A DNA stretch of 64,000 nt from Caldifermentibacillus hisashii (GTDB lineage Bacteria > Bacillota > Bacilli > Bacillales > Caldibacillaceae): assembly GCF_027568575.1 (NCBI RefSeq), contig NZ_JANUVP010000008.1. One strand, written 5' to 3'. Position numbers and translations under genes: made by a program. The notes under the pieces were generated by a model. It did not search any database. It saw only the letters and a list, made by a program, of their open reading frames with translations, and had not been told where the DNA came from. Below, piece by piece: positions 34,226-43,026 of the stretch. The number at the start of each line of letters is the position of its first letter. The first letter of the stretch is position 1.

Positions 34226-35422
34226 ATGGGGACACGACATCTATTTACTTCAGAGTCGGTAACGGAAGGACATCCGGATAAAATTTGCGATCAAATATCA
34301 GATGCGATTCTGGATGCGATTTTAAGCGAAGATCCGAATGCCCGTGTTGCTGCGGAAACATCCATTACAACCGGGTTAGTGCTTGTATTTGGAGAAATTT
34401 CCACAACTTCTTATGTTGATATTCCAAAAATAGTAAGGGATACGGTTCGGGAAATTGGTTATACGCGGGCAAAATATGGGTTTGATGCAGAGACCTGTGG
34501 CGTATTGACAGCCATCGATGAACAATCACCGGATATTGCGATGGGCGTTAACCAAGCTTTGGAAGCGCGCGAAGGCTTGATGACTGATGATGAAATCGAA
34601 GCAATCGGTGCCGGAGACCAAGGGTTGATGTTTGGTTTTGCCTGCAATGAAACGAGTGAGTTGATGCCGCTTCCGATATCATTAGCGCATCGGCTGGCAC
34701 GGAGGCTTGCTGAAGTTAGAAAAGAAGAAATTATTCCATATTTGCGTCCGGACGGGAAAACTCAAGTAACTGTAGAATATGATGAAAATGGCAAACCGGT
34801 TCGAATCGATACAATTGTTATTTCAACACAACACCACCCAGAAGTAAATTTGGATCAGATAAAAAAGGATATTCATGAATTCGTTATTAAAAAGGTTGTT
34901 CCAAACGAGTTTATTGATGATAAAACGAAATTTTTTATTAATCCGACTGGCCGTTTTGTTGTCGGTGGACCACAAGGTGATGCCGGGTTAACGGGGAGAA
35001 AAATCATTGTCGATACATATGGGGGTTATGCTCATCATGGTGGCGGTGCGTTCTCCGGAAAAGACCCGACGAAAGTGGATCGTTCCGCTTCTTATGCTGC
35101 CCGATATGTGGCGAAAAATATTGTTGCAGCCGGACTTGCCGATAAATGTGAAGTACAGCTTGCTTATGCGATTGGGGTTGCCCAACCGGTTTCAATTTCT
35201 ATTGATACATTCGGGACGGGGCAAGTTGATGAAGCAGTTTTAGTTGATCTAGTCCGTAAACATTTTGACTTAAGACCGGCCGGAATTATCAAAATGCTTG
35301 ATTTACGCAGACCGATTTATAAACAAACAGCGGCATACGGACATTTTGGTCGGACGGATATAAACTTGCCGTGGGAAAGAACGGATAAAGCGGAGTTATT
35401 GAAAAAAGCAGCAATGAGATAA
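34226..35422 (+). CDS. metK: S-adenosylmethionine synthetase
   Basis: A 398-aa enzyme. TSESVTEGHPDKICDQISDA at the start, GAGDQGLMFGFA and GGGAFSGKDPTKVDRSA are the diagnostic motifs. It makes SAM from methionine and ATP. ATG 34226 is chosen because TAAGGAGG lies about 8 bp upstream; the frame from 34193 adds 11 residues with no site. Control by the upstream S-box is expected. asnB, which I recall beside metK in B. subtilis, is absent. Confidence 0.98.
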   Translation: MGTRHLFTSESVTEGHPDKICDQISDAILDAILSEDPNARVAAETSITTGLVLVFGEISTTSYVDIPKIVRDTVREIGYTRAKYGFDAETCGVLTAIDEQSPDIAMGVNQALEAREGLMTDDEIEAIGAGDQGLMFGFACNETSELMPLPISLAHRLARRLAEVRKEEIIPYLRPDGKTQVTVEYDENGKPVRIDTIVISTQHHPEVNLDQIKKDIHEFVIKKVVPNEFIDDKTKFFINPTGRFVVGGPQGDAGLTGRKIIVDTYGGYAHHGGGAFSGKDPTKVDRSASYAARYVAKNIVAAGLADKCEVQLAYAIGVAQPVSISIDTFGTGQVDEAVLVDLVRKHFDLRPAGIIKMLDLRRPIYKQTAAYGHFGRTDINLPWERTDKAELLKKAAMR

Positions 35423-35582
35423 CTATTGTGGCGGACTTCTAATAGCGAATCATTAAAAATATTGTTGTATCAAGTTTTATACGATAAAAGGGGCTTTTCA
35501 AAGTCTGGGTTTGCCTAAACACCATATTCGCTATGAGTTCTTTGGTCCAAAGGTGGACTTTATTCAATAGTTTGCAGTGCAT

Positions 35583-35615
35583 GAAAAGACCGGGAAATGA
35601 GGTATCCGGTCTTTT
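35583..35615. terminator. Bidirectional terminator between metK and ytoA
   Basis: AAAAGACCGGGA and ATCCGGTCTTTTT form an imperfect stem around AATGAGGT. Confidence 0.8.
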
Positions 35616-36139
35616 TAGTAATTGTCTCTTAAATTTTTATAATATTGCCCTTTCTCCCGGTATTCTTTGTAAATCCGATTCATTTCTTCATAATCTTCGT
35701 CAGTTAAATCCCGGATTACTTTTGCCGGTCTGCCGAAAGCCATTGTATGTGGCGGAATTTTTTTGCCGGGTGGGACAAGACTTCCGGCACCTAAAAAAGC
35801 ATGTTCGCCAATTTCCGCGCCATCAAGAACAATGGAGCCCATACCGACAAGCGCATTTTTACGAATGATGCAACTATGCAAGGTAACTTGATGGCCAATT
35901 GTCACATTATCTTCCAAAATCAACGGATTACCGGGACTTTGGTGAAGCATGCATAAGTCTTGAATATTTGTGTTATTCCCGATTTTTGTCGGCGCCACAT
36001 CACCACGAATTACCGTTTGAAACCACACGCTGGAATATTCCCCAATTTCCACATCTCCGGTTACCGTAACAAAATCAGCCAAATAAGCCGTTTCAGCAAT
36101 CTTTGGGTATTTCCCTTTATAGGGATATATTTTATACAT
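35615..36139 (-). CDS. ytoA: Gamma-carbonic-anhydrase-like hexapeptide protein
   Basis: A 174-aa left-handed beta-helix protein with repeated hexapeptides (DVEIGEYSSVWFQTVIRGDV, then NNTNIQDLCMLHQSPG). Three metal-binding His are in positions typical of the CamH/YrdA group (LHQSPG, TIGHQVTLHS). Members bind Zn or Fe; carbonic anhydrase activity is proven only for some. Length and position next to metK fit B. subtilis YtoA. Confidence 0.9.
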   Translation of the reverse strand: MYKIYPYKGKYPKIAETAYLADFVTVTGDVEIGEYSSVWFQTVIRGDVAPTKIGNNTNIQDLCMLHQSPGNPLILEDNVTIGHQVTLHSCIIRKNALVGMGSIVLDGAEIGEHAFLGAGSLVPPGKKIPPHTMAFGRPAKVIRDLTDEDYEEMNRIYKEYREKGQYYKNLRDNY

Positions 36140-36341
36140 CCAACTCCACCCTTCATGAAAATCTACCTAGTCTATTTTACATGATAATAATTAATTATTC
36201 ACGCTTAACATAGGAGTAAAGTTAGAATAAAGAAAACTACGCCGGAAAAAACAGGTCATTACAAATTCAAGTTGTTTTTCGATATAATATACTTTATATA
36301 AAAAAACTATATTGTAATAAGTGATAAGTGAGGCGAATCAA

Positions 36342-37412
36342 GTGGCAGTTCCATCTGGCCCAATAACGTTAATGATTCATTCATATAAGAAAATTTTTCC
36401 AGCTGTTCATAAGGAACTAGACTATTGGAAAAAGCGGGCGAATGAAATACCGAATGAAGAATTGCGAAAACAGGCGCTTTTAAGTATTAAGAATAAACGA
36501 TTCCATTGTGAAGGTGGATCAATATTGGCTCTTTTGGCAGAGAAAAACTATCCGAAAGTTATATCCTTCATTATTGCTTATCAAACAATCAGTGATTATT
36601 TGGATAATTTATGTGATCGTTCCAATTCACAAGACCCGACAGATTTTCGAGCACTTCATGAATCCATGATAACCGCATTGACTGTCGGAAAAGGGGGAAC
36701 GAACTATTACAGGTACCGGGATGATCAAGAGGATGGCAACTATTTGCAGGAATTGGTAACAACTTGCCAAAATGTATTGAAAAAAATAAAGCATTACCCA
36801 ATGATTAAAGAATATTTAATTGAGCTATGCCAGTATTACTGTGATTTACAGGTACATAAACATGTGAAAGTAGAGGAGCGGATTCCCCGGTTACAAAAAT
36901 GGTTTAACGAGTCAAAAACGAATCTCCCGGAAATGGAATGGTTTGAATTTTCCGCTTGTTCCGGTTCAACATTAGGGATTTTTTGTTTAGTTGCCTATGC
37001 GACGCGGGATGATTTTACCGAAAAAGATGGATTAGCCATTCGCAACGGTTATTTTCCATATATTCAGGGGCTCCACATCCTCCTCGATTATTTCATTGAC
37101 CAGGAAGAAGATCGGGAAGGCGGTGATTTGAACTTTTGTTTTTATTATAAAAATCATGAACAGCTGTATCGTAGGTTTCGATTATTTTTACAAGAGGCAG
37201 ATACACATACGAAGGAATTACCGGATCGGAAATTTCATCAGTTAATTAATCGCGGCTTACTTGGTTTATATTTATCCGACGGGAAAGTTGATGAACAACA
37301 ATCATTAAAGGAACTGTCACAAAAATTATTAAAATTAGGTGGTACGAAAAGCTACTTCTTTTATATAAATGCAAAAGCCTATCGAAAATATCAAGCAAGG
37401 AAAACTCAGTAA
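36342..37412 (+). CDS. ytpB: Tetraprenyl-beta-curcumene synthase
   Basis: A 356-aa member of the DUF2600 family (YtpB). The family's acidic segment ISDYLDNLCDR is the probable Mg-diphosphate site, and HILLDYFIDQEEDREGGDLN a second acidic stretch. B. subtilis YtpB is a large terpene cyclase making tetraprenyl-beta-curcumene in C35 terpenoid (sesquarterpene) formation. GTG 36342 is selected because GTGAGG lies 8 bp upstream; the in-frame codon at 36321 lacks such a site. Confidence 0.9.
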   Translation: MAVPSGPITLMIHSYKKIFPAVHKELDYWKKRANEIPNEELRKQALLSIKNKRFHCEGGSILALLAEKNYPKVISFIIAYQTISDYLDNLCDRSNSQDPTDFRALHESMITALTVGKGGTNYYRYRDDQEDGNYLQELVTTCQNVLKKIKHYPMIKEYLIELCQYYCDLQVHKHVKVEERIPRLQKWFNESKTNLPEMEWFEFSACSGSTLGIFCLVAYATRDDFTEKDGLAIRNGYFPYIQGLHILLDYFIDQEEDREGGDLNFCFYYKNHEQLYRRFRLFLQEADTHTKELPDRKFHQLINRGLLGLYLSDGKVDEQQSLKELSQKLLKLGGTKSYFFYINAKAYRKYQARKTQ

Positions 37413-37433
37413 TAGGTAGGAGGAGAGCCGGAA

Positions 37434-37530
37434 TCAGCGAAAAATCATTTTCGCTTGCGAGGTAATGCTATCGAAGTCTCTGGTCACCGAAAAAATATAA
37501 AATTTTTTCGGCTTGCGAACTAATACTTAA
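37434..37530 (-). repeat. Dispersed repeat R2, inverted partial copy
   Basis: In reverse it repeats the middle of the 4430-4622 copy: CCGAAAAAATTTTATATTT, TTTTTCGGTGACC and CTCGCAAGCGAAAAT. It lies between ytpB and the oxidoreductase. Confidence 0.75.
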
Positions 37531-37598
37531 AACTTGAAATTTTCCACTATATGCGAATTCATATCATTTGAACAAAAACGCTTAAGGAGGATGGAAAA

Positions 37599-38600
37599 AT
37601 GTCTTTAAAACTAAGTATTTTAGATCAATCACCGGTATCAGAAGGGCAAAGTGCCGAGGAAGCTTTGAAAAATACGGTAGAATTAGCTCAATCTGCCGAA
37701 AAATGGGGATACACCCGATTTTGGGTATCAGAACATCATGATACGTATAGTTTAGCAGGTTCTTCCCCGGAAGTGTTGTTAGCATATTTGGCTGCAAAAA
37801 CTGAGCATATACGAGTCGGCTCAGGTGGCGTGATGTTGCCGCATTATAGTCCGTATAAGGTTGCCGAAAATTTTCGCGTATTGGAGGGATTGGCGCCGGG
37901 ACGAATTGATTTAGGTGTCGGACGTGCTCCCGGTGGAATGCCGCGTGCAACAATCGCTTTGAATAAAAGTCGTACTCGGAATGTCGATGATTATCCCGAA
38001 AAAGTAGAAGAATTGCTGCAATATTTATATGATGATCTTCCGGAGACGAACCCTTTATATGGCTTGAAGGCATCTCCAATGGTTAAGACTGTACCGGAGC
38101 TTTGGATGTTAGGTTCCAGTCCGGCAAGTGCTGTGTTGGCGGCAAAAATGGGGTTGCCCTACAATTTTGCCCTTTTTATTAATGGCGAGGGCGGGGTATC
38201 GTTCATGAATCACTACATAAATAATTTCACTCCGTCAAACTATTTGGAGAAGCCAAAAAATATGGTAGCGGTATTTGCTATTTGTGCCGAAACGGATGAA
38301 GAAGCAGAACGAGTTGCATCAAGTATAGATTTAAGTATGATTATGTTGGAGCAAGGTATGGAATCGAAAGGAACACCGAGTCCGGAAAAAGCGATAAGTT
38401 ATCGGTACAGTCCTTTTGAGCTTAAGCGAATTCAGGAAAATCGGAAGCGGATGATTGTCGGGAATCCGAAAAAAATCAAACAAAAGCTTGAAGAATTAAG
38501 TGAACTTTACCAAACAGATGAAATCATGCTCGTTTCAATCACTTATGACTTTCAAGATAAGCTGAAGTCATATGCGTTGATTGCGGATGAGATGCTTTGA
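37599..38600 (+). CDS. LLM-class flavin-dependent oxidoreductase
   Basis: A 333-aa luciferase-like monooxygenase. SILDQSPVSEGQSAEEAL, YTRFWVSEHHDTYSLAGSSP, VGSGGVMLPHYSPYKVAENF and PGRIDLGVGRAPGG are typical of the subgroup with YwcH/YvbT-type proteins. These use reduced FMN, often from a separate reductase such as the one at 3848. Substrate unknown. AAGGAGG precedes the ATG. Confidence 0.88.
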   Translation: MSLKLSILDQSPVSEGQSAEEALKNTVELAQSAEKWGYTRFWVSEHHDTYSLAGSSPEVLLAYLAAKTEHIRVGSGGVMLPHYSPYKVAENFRVLEGLAPGRIDLGVGRAPGGMPRATIALNKSRTRNVDDYPEKVEELLQYLYDDLPETNPLYGLKASPMVKTVPELWMLGSSPASAVLAAKMGLPYNFALFINGEGGVSFMNHYINNFTPSNYLEKPKNMVAVFAICAETDEEAERVASSIDLSMIMLEQGMESKGTPSPEKAISYRYSPFELKRIQENRKRMIVGNPKKIKQKLEELSELYQTDEIMLVSITYDFQDKLKSYALIADEML

Positions 38601-38769
38601 TTGGTACTGAATAGATTTTGTGATAAAATTCTCAAGGTCTCCATGTAGCGGGCTACACTACAGAGGATGAAAAATGTTTTTTTAACGTAGATACAGGACG
38701 AATGGCCATTTAGCGACACGGAAAATATTCAATTAGCTTTTTGAGTGCTCACTATCAGACAGTAAAGAA

Positions 38770-38802
38770 AAACCTTTTGGCTACTTCCCAAAAGGTTTTT
38801 AC
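38770..38802. terminator. Bidirectional terminator upstream of ytqB's end
   Basis: AAAAACCTTTTGG-CTACTT-CCCAAAAGGTTTTT, a 13-bp stem (one bulge) with terminal T run. The 38601-38769 gap holds only short hairpins and no gene. Confidence 0.85.
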
Positions 38803-38809
38803 TTCCCCC

Positions 38810-39382
38810 TTACCGTTTTTCAATTGCAACAATAAATGGCGGGTCATTTTTTTGATTTAAAAATTGATAAAGTAATACATGTGCTCTTTGTTGATCAAGA
38901 TTAGTTACAAACTTAAGTAAAGCTTCCTTCTCAATTTTTCCTTCCGAATGGCCTTGGTAGATCACAAGGACAATAATCCCTTCCACATCCATTATTTCTA
39001 ACAGCTGTTCAATGGCTGTAATTGTTGTTTCCGGTTTTGTAACGATTGAATGATCACCATTTGGTAAGTAACCAAGATTAAAAATGGCCGCTTTAATTTT
39101 CCCGTGGTATAAATCCGGAATGCAATCCAGCAAATTTTCATGCCCACTTTCGAACAGAATAACCGAATCGTGCAAACCATTATTTGCCAATTTCTCCTTC
39201 GTCCGCTCAATCGCTTCCTGCTGAATATCAAAGCCAAAAACCGTTCCAGTCGGCCCGACCAATTTGGCAAGAAAAATTGTGTCATTGCCGTTACCAACCG
39301 TGGCGTCAACAACAACATCACCGGTCGCAGCCGCTTTTTCCAACAAAGAATGTGAATAGGGCAAGATTTTTTCTAACTTCAT
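38810..39382 (-). CDS. ytqB: Class I SAM-dependent methyltransferase YtqB
   Basis: A 190-aa methyltransferase. DATVGNGNDTIFLAKLVG is motif I, FGFDIQQEAIERT motif II and AAIFNLGYLPNGDHSIV the NLG(Y)LP motif of the rRNA-methylase-like (MnmM/YtqB) group. From the literature I recall, YtqB relatives methylate the tRNA wobble uridine; treat that as background. It overlaps ytqA by the ATGA at 39379, so the two are coupled. Confidence 0.9.
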   Translation of the reverse strand: MKLEKILPYSHSLLEKAAATGDVVVDATVGNGNDTIFLAKLVGPTGTVFGFDIQQEAIERTKEKLANNGLHDSVILFESGHENLLDCIPDLYHGKIKAAIFNLGYLPNGDHSIVTKPETTITAIEQLLEIMDVEGIIVLVIYQGHSEGKIEKEALLKFVTNLDQQRAHVLLYQFLNQKNDPPFIVAIEKR

Positions 39383-40344
39383 ACCCCATGCACTTCCTGA
39401 TCAACAGTTGCATGATAAAACTTCCCTTGATAACTGTTTCTCCGTTCCAATTCGGCATCAATCGCATTCAGCACTTCCCATTTGTTTACACTCCACATCG
39501 GACCAATCATTAAATCAATCGGACCATCACCGGTAATCCGATGAACAATCATTTCCGGGGGTAAAATTTCTAATTGGTCGCAAACAAGATTGACATAATC
39601 ATCAAAGGTTAAAAATTTCAACATTCCTTTTTCATATTGTTTTACCATTGGAGTTCCTTTTAATAAATGGAGCAAGTGGATTTTAATTCCTTGAACATCA
39701 AGAGCTGCGACTGCTTTTGCGGTTTCCATCATCATTTCCGGTGTCTCCATTGGCAGCCCGTTAATAATATGACTGCAGATGCGAATATGATGTTTGCGCA
39801 ATTTTTCAACACCATCTACATAGGTTTGAAAATCATGGGCGCGATTAATGAGTTTGGCTGTTTGCTCGTGGACCGTTTGTAAACCTAATTCAACCCAAAG
39901 ATAGGTCCGTTCATTTAACTCAGCTAAATATTCGACGACGTCATCGGGAAGGCAGTCCGGTCTTGTTGCAATCGATAAACCGACAACACCGTCTTGCTTG
40001 AGTGCCGTCTCATATTTTTCCCGTAAAACATCAACGGGGGCATGTGTATTGGTGAAAGCTTGGAAATAAGCAATATATTTTCCGTCTTTCCATTTTTGAT
40101 GCATTTTTTCTTTTATTGACTGAAATTGGACCTCAATCGGTTCAACTCGATTACCGGCAAAATCACCGGATCCGGCCGCACTGCAGAACGTACAGCCCCC
40201 ATAGGCGACCGTGCCATCACGGTTTGGACAATCGAACCCGCCGTCCAACGAAATTTTAAAAACTTTATGGCCAAACTGGTTTCTTAGATGATAATTCCAA
40301 GTATGGTATCGTTTATGATCATTTGTATACGGAAATGGATTCAT
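39379..40344 (-). CDS. ytqA: Radical SAM protein YtqA (TIGR01212 family)
   Basis: A 321-aa radical SAM protein. KISLDGGFDCPNRDGTVAYG followed by GCTFC gives the Cys cluster binding a 4Fe-4S centre; WVELGLQTVHEQTAKLINRA follows. The start is placed at ATG 40344 (MNPFPYTNDHKRYHTW), with AAAGGAAG upstream. The frame stays open 21 codons further to 40407, but that part is R1 repeat copy D and is probably not translated. Confidence 0.9.
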   Translation of the reverse strand: MNPFPYTNDHKRYHTWNYHLRNQFGHKVFKISLDGGFDCPNRDGTVAYGGCTFCSAAGSGDFAGNRVEPIEVQFQSIKEKMHQKWKDGKYIAYFQAFTNTHAPVDVLREKYETALKQDGVVGLSIATRPDCLPDDVVEYLAELNERTYLWVELGLQTVHEQTAKLINRAHDFQTYVDGVEKLRKHHIRICSHIINGLPMETPEMMMETAKAVAALDVQGIKIHLLHLLKGTPMVKQYEKGMLKFLTFDDYVNLVCDQLEILPPEMIVHRITGDGPIDLMIGPMWSVNKWEVLNAIDAELERRNSYQGKFYHATVDQEVHGV

Positions 40345-40377
40345 TGCGTAACGTAACTTCCTTTCAGTTTTATCGCA

Positions 40378-40506
40378 TCTTAACGGCGAGTCAAGACCCA
40401 CCCTCAAGATTATAGTTTACAAAGAAAATGCCCGCATGCGTCTGATTGGTTAACTAACCATCAAATCCCTACTGATGGAAGTTTCACTTTATAAGGAGCG
40501 TTTTTT
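40378..40506 (+). repeat. Dispersed repeat R1, copy D
   Basis: TTAACGGCGAGTCAAGACCC, GATTATAGTTTACAAAGA, CTGATTGGTTAACTAACCATC, then an imperfect terminal hairpin and TTTCACTTTATAAGGAG. It ends with a ribosome-binding-like AAGGAG. Confidence 0.75.
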
Positions 40507-40605
40507 ATGACTAACTTATTCCATAACTTTCATTTTATCATCCCTATTCATATCTTGCATGTTCTTAAAGGAAAAATCGTGTTTGACAATTTTCCCATTA
40601 ATTGA
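40507..40605 (+). CDS. Possible 32-aa peptide with repeat-derived ribosome site
   Basis: ATG ... TGA frame of 33 codons (MTNLFHNFHFIIPIHILHVL...). Its AAGGAGCG site belongs to R1 copy D and matches the one used for the MFS gene at 41420 behind copy E. No homologue is recognised; a chance frame is possible. Confidence 0.25.
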   Translation: MTNLFHNFHFIIPIHILHVLKGKIVFDNFPIN

Positions 40606-40679
40606 GAGACAACATTTACAATGAAACGAGGAAAATAAATGTGAAAGGACATGAATGATGGTATTGAGGAGGGGCGTGA

Positions 40680-40946
40680 ATGACAACAAGAAAGTCTATG
40701 GAGGATTTTCTTTACCAATGTCAGCAAACGGTTGAATTTGCACAAGAACAGTTAATCGACGGTTCAAAACAAGGGCATTTTCATGATCAAGAATATCGTG
40801 AGGCACAACAAAGGCTGGAAGACCAATATAATGAACTAATGGCCGTGTATAGGAGTGCCAATGCCGTGCAAAGAGACCGTCTTCATCGGATGAGATTACA
40901 AATCCAATCTTTGCAAAATGAAATGACATTGCTCGACCATCATTAA
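40680..40946 (+). CDS. ytzC: YtzC family protein (DUF2524)
   Basis: An 88-aa hydrophilic, helix-rich protein (SMEDFLYQCQQTVEFAQEQL; YRSANAVQRDRLHRMRLQIQ) in line with YtzC/DUF2524. Function unknown. GAGGAGGGGCG precedes the ATG. Position next to ytqA matches B. subtilis. Confidence 0.87.
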   Translation: MTTRKSMEDFLYQCQQTVEFAQEQLIDGSKQGHFHDQEYREAQQRLEDQYNELMAVYRSANAVQRDRLHRMRLQIQSLQNEMTLLDHH

Positions 40947-40954
40947 TGAACTTG

Positions 40955-41007
40955 AGGGTGCCTGGAATGAGGAATTATTTTCTTTATTCCTCTAGGTACC
41001 CTTTTTT
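40955..41007 (+). terminator. Terminator of ytzC
   Basis: GGGTGCCTGGAATGAGGAAT pairs imperfectly with ATTCCTCTAGGTACCC, followed by TTTTTTG. Confidence 0.85.
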
Positions 41008-41059
41008 GTACGTTAAGAATGTATAAATTTCCAGCAAAGAAGCGATTTCGACGTAGAGG

Positions 41060-41140
41060 GAAATTTTAAGAATTAAGTATAAGTGCTCTAGCGGCTCTGC
41101 CAACGCCTGAAGGTTCGGCAGTCGCCGAGTTTTCTTTAAA
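41060..41140 (+). repeat. Dispersed repeat R2, short copy
   Basis: GCGGCTCTGCCAACGCCTGA and GGTTCGGCAGTCGCCGAGTT followed by TTCTTTAAAAT. The last part is the same hairpin that terminates ilvE at 25575. Confidence 0.65.
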
Positions 41141-41269
41141 ATGATTTTGAATATATTTATGATTTGATGTAAAAAGAAATATTATTGCACAAAAACTTTT
41201 CTTTGCATGTTTATAAAAAAACTCCTACAATAATTTGTGAACTTAAATATATTGTTAGAAAAATTTTTA

Positions 41270-41419
41270 TCCCACCTTATTGGGCAGTGATACCCCACAT
41301 CATGATTTTGAGTTTACAAAGAAGAGTAGTGAAGGGCTGTCCATAAAGGTCCGATTGGTTCAACTAACTATCCGTGGGAGAATGATCCCACGGATGAAAC
41401 TTTATAAGGAGTGTTTTTC
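41270..41419 (+). repeat. Dispersed repeat R1, copy E, leading into the MFS gene
   Basis: CCCACCTTATTGGGCAGTGA, GATTTTGAGTTTACAAAGA, AAAGGTCCGATTGGTTCAAC, terminal stem ATCCGTGGGA/TCCCACGGAT, then AACTTTATAAGGAGTG, which includes the ribosome site of the next gene. Confidence 0.8.
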
Positions 41420-42607
41420 ATGCCTCGTCCGTTTTGGTTTATTTTTATTGGTCATTTGATCAACACTACCGGAGGCTCTTTTTTATGGCCGTTAAATACC
41501 ATTTATTTACACGACTATTTAGGAAAATCGTTATCTTTGGCAGGTTTTGTTTTAATGTTAAATGCGGCAGCTTCGGTCATTGGGAATTTGTTAGGCGGTT
41601 ATTTGTTTGATAAAATTGGTGGTTTTAAGGCCATTATTACCGGTGCCGGAATTACACTGGCCGCATTAATTGCTCTAACATTTTCACATGGTTGGCCAAG
41701 TTATGCGATTCTACTTGTTTTTATCGGCTTGGGCTCCGGGGTTGTCAACCCTTCCATTTACGCTTTAGCCGGTGCAGCATGGAAAGATGGAGGCAGAAAA
41801 GCATTTAATGCGATGTATGTGGCGGCAAATATCGGTGTTGCTATCGGTTCCGCAATGGGAGGCTTTATTGCATCTATTTCTTTTGATTTAATTTTTATTT
41901 CCAATATGGTCTTATACCTTATCTTTTTTATCATTGCATTTATGTCTTATCGAAATATTTCCGATGAGGCTGTCAGTGGAATCTCCTCCATAAAAATTCA
42001 AGGAGAAAATGTACATCATTATAGACGGAATATGCGTGCCCTGCTTATTCTTTCTATTGGTTATGCACTTTGCTGGATTGCCTATGTTCAGTGGCAAACA
42101 ACAATTGCAACGTACACGCAAGAAATTCATATTTCCCTTGAGCAATACAGCCTTCTGTGGACAGTGAACGGTGCATTAATTGTTTTGGCACAACCGCTAT
42201 TGGCCGTATTTGTGAAAAAGTTTGCCCGATCTTTAAAAATACAAATTATCATCGGCACTTTCATATTCTTGGTTTCCTTTGGTGTTGTTGCCGTTTCTCA
42301 CGATTTCAGCGGTTTTATGTCTGCAATGATTATTTTGACTTGTGGAGAGATGCTCGTTTGGCCGGCCATTCCGACTATCGCAGATCAATTGGCACCAAAA
42401 GGGAAAGAAGGATTTTACCAAGGTATTATTAACAGTGCTGCAACCGCAGGAAGGATGGTCGGACCGATTTTAGGTGGTATTCTTGTCGATCATTTTGGGA
42501 TGTCTATCCTCATTATTATTTTATTTTTTCTGTACATTATTTCAATGTTTACAACGATTTTTTATGATAAAGGTTTGGACAAAAAATTTCAGACAAAAGT
42601 TGTGTAA
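41420..42607 (+). CDS. yttB: MFS transporter (YttB-like)
   Basis: A 395-aa major facilitator with 12 probable membrane segments; GGYLFDKIGGFKAI is the loop 2-3 motif and GRMVGPILGGILVD a drug-efflux-like segment. It probably exports a drug-like compound or metabolite. ATG 41420 is chosen since AAGGAG lies 10 bp upstream, in the R1 repeat; three in-frame codons precede it. The name follows its place after ytzC. Confidence 0.82.
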   Translation: MPRPFWFIFIGHLINTTGGSFLWPLNTIYLHDYLGKSLSLAGFVLMLNAAASVIGNLLGGYLFDKIGGFKAIITGAGITLAALIALTFSHGWPSYAILLVFIGLGSGVVNPSIYALAGAAWKDGGRKAFNAMYVAANIGVAIGSAMGGFIASISFDLIFISNMVLYLIFFIIAFMSYRNISDEAVSGISSIKIQGENVHHYRRNMRALLILSIGYALCWIAYVQWQTTIATYTQEIHISLEQYSLLWTVNGALIVLAQPLLAVFVKKFARSLKIQIIIGTFIFLVSFGVVAVSHDFSGFMSAMIILTCGEMLVWPAIPTIADQLAPKGKEGFYQGIINSAATAGRMVGPILGGILVDHFGMSILIIILFFLYIISMFTTIFYDKGLDKKFQTKVV

Positions 42608-42622
42608 AGCTGTCTTCACTGA

Positions 42623-42655
42623 ATCGCTGCCTCATTTCGGGCAGCGATTTTTTTG
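42623..42655 (+). terminator. Terminator of the MFS gene
   Basis: ATCGCTGCC-TCATTTC-GGGCAGCGAT stem followed by seven T. Confidence 0.92.
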
Positions 42656-42689
42656 CGGTTGATATTTTGGTGTGGCACTGGTGAAACTT

Positions 42690-42995
42690 AGGATACACTG
42701 TTGAATTAAGGTATCTTACTGTTGAAATCGGTGGGGGTACTGTTGAATTTTAAGAGTGCACTGTTGATTTTTTTCTATTTGCTGTTGAATTTTTTCTATT
42801 TACTGTTGAATTTTTTCTATTTACTGTTGAATTCCCGTCTATCTACTGTTGAATTTTTTCCTTTTACTGTTGAATTGGCGGGGGTTACTGTTGAATTCAA
42901 GGGTGGGTTTATTGAATTGGGAATCTTGTTGTTGAAATATCGTGATGTCACTATTGAAATTGGTCCTATACTGTTAAATCCGGGTAAGATTGTTG
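42690..42995 (+). repeat. 21-bp tandem repeat array I (TACTGTTGAATT units)
   Basis: CTGTTGAA recurs at 42698, 42719, 42740, 42761, 42782, 42803, 42824, 42846, 42867 and 42888: nine intervals of 21 bp, one of them 22. More degenerate units follow to about 42990. Each unit has a fixed ~11-bp part (ACTGTTGAATT) and a variable ~10-bp part. Between the MFS gene and bioY. An open frame across it is a by-product of the multiple-of-three period. Confidence 0.88.
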
Positions 42996-43026
42996 AACTA
43001 GGCGAACTAAAAATTATTTTTAAAAT

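Noticed and set aside
42690..42995. CRISPR-like array or T-box-like series
   Set aside because: An 11-bp constant part with 10-bp variable part is far too short for CRISPR, and no adjacent cas genes or leader are seen.
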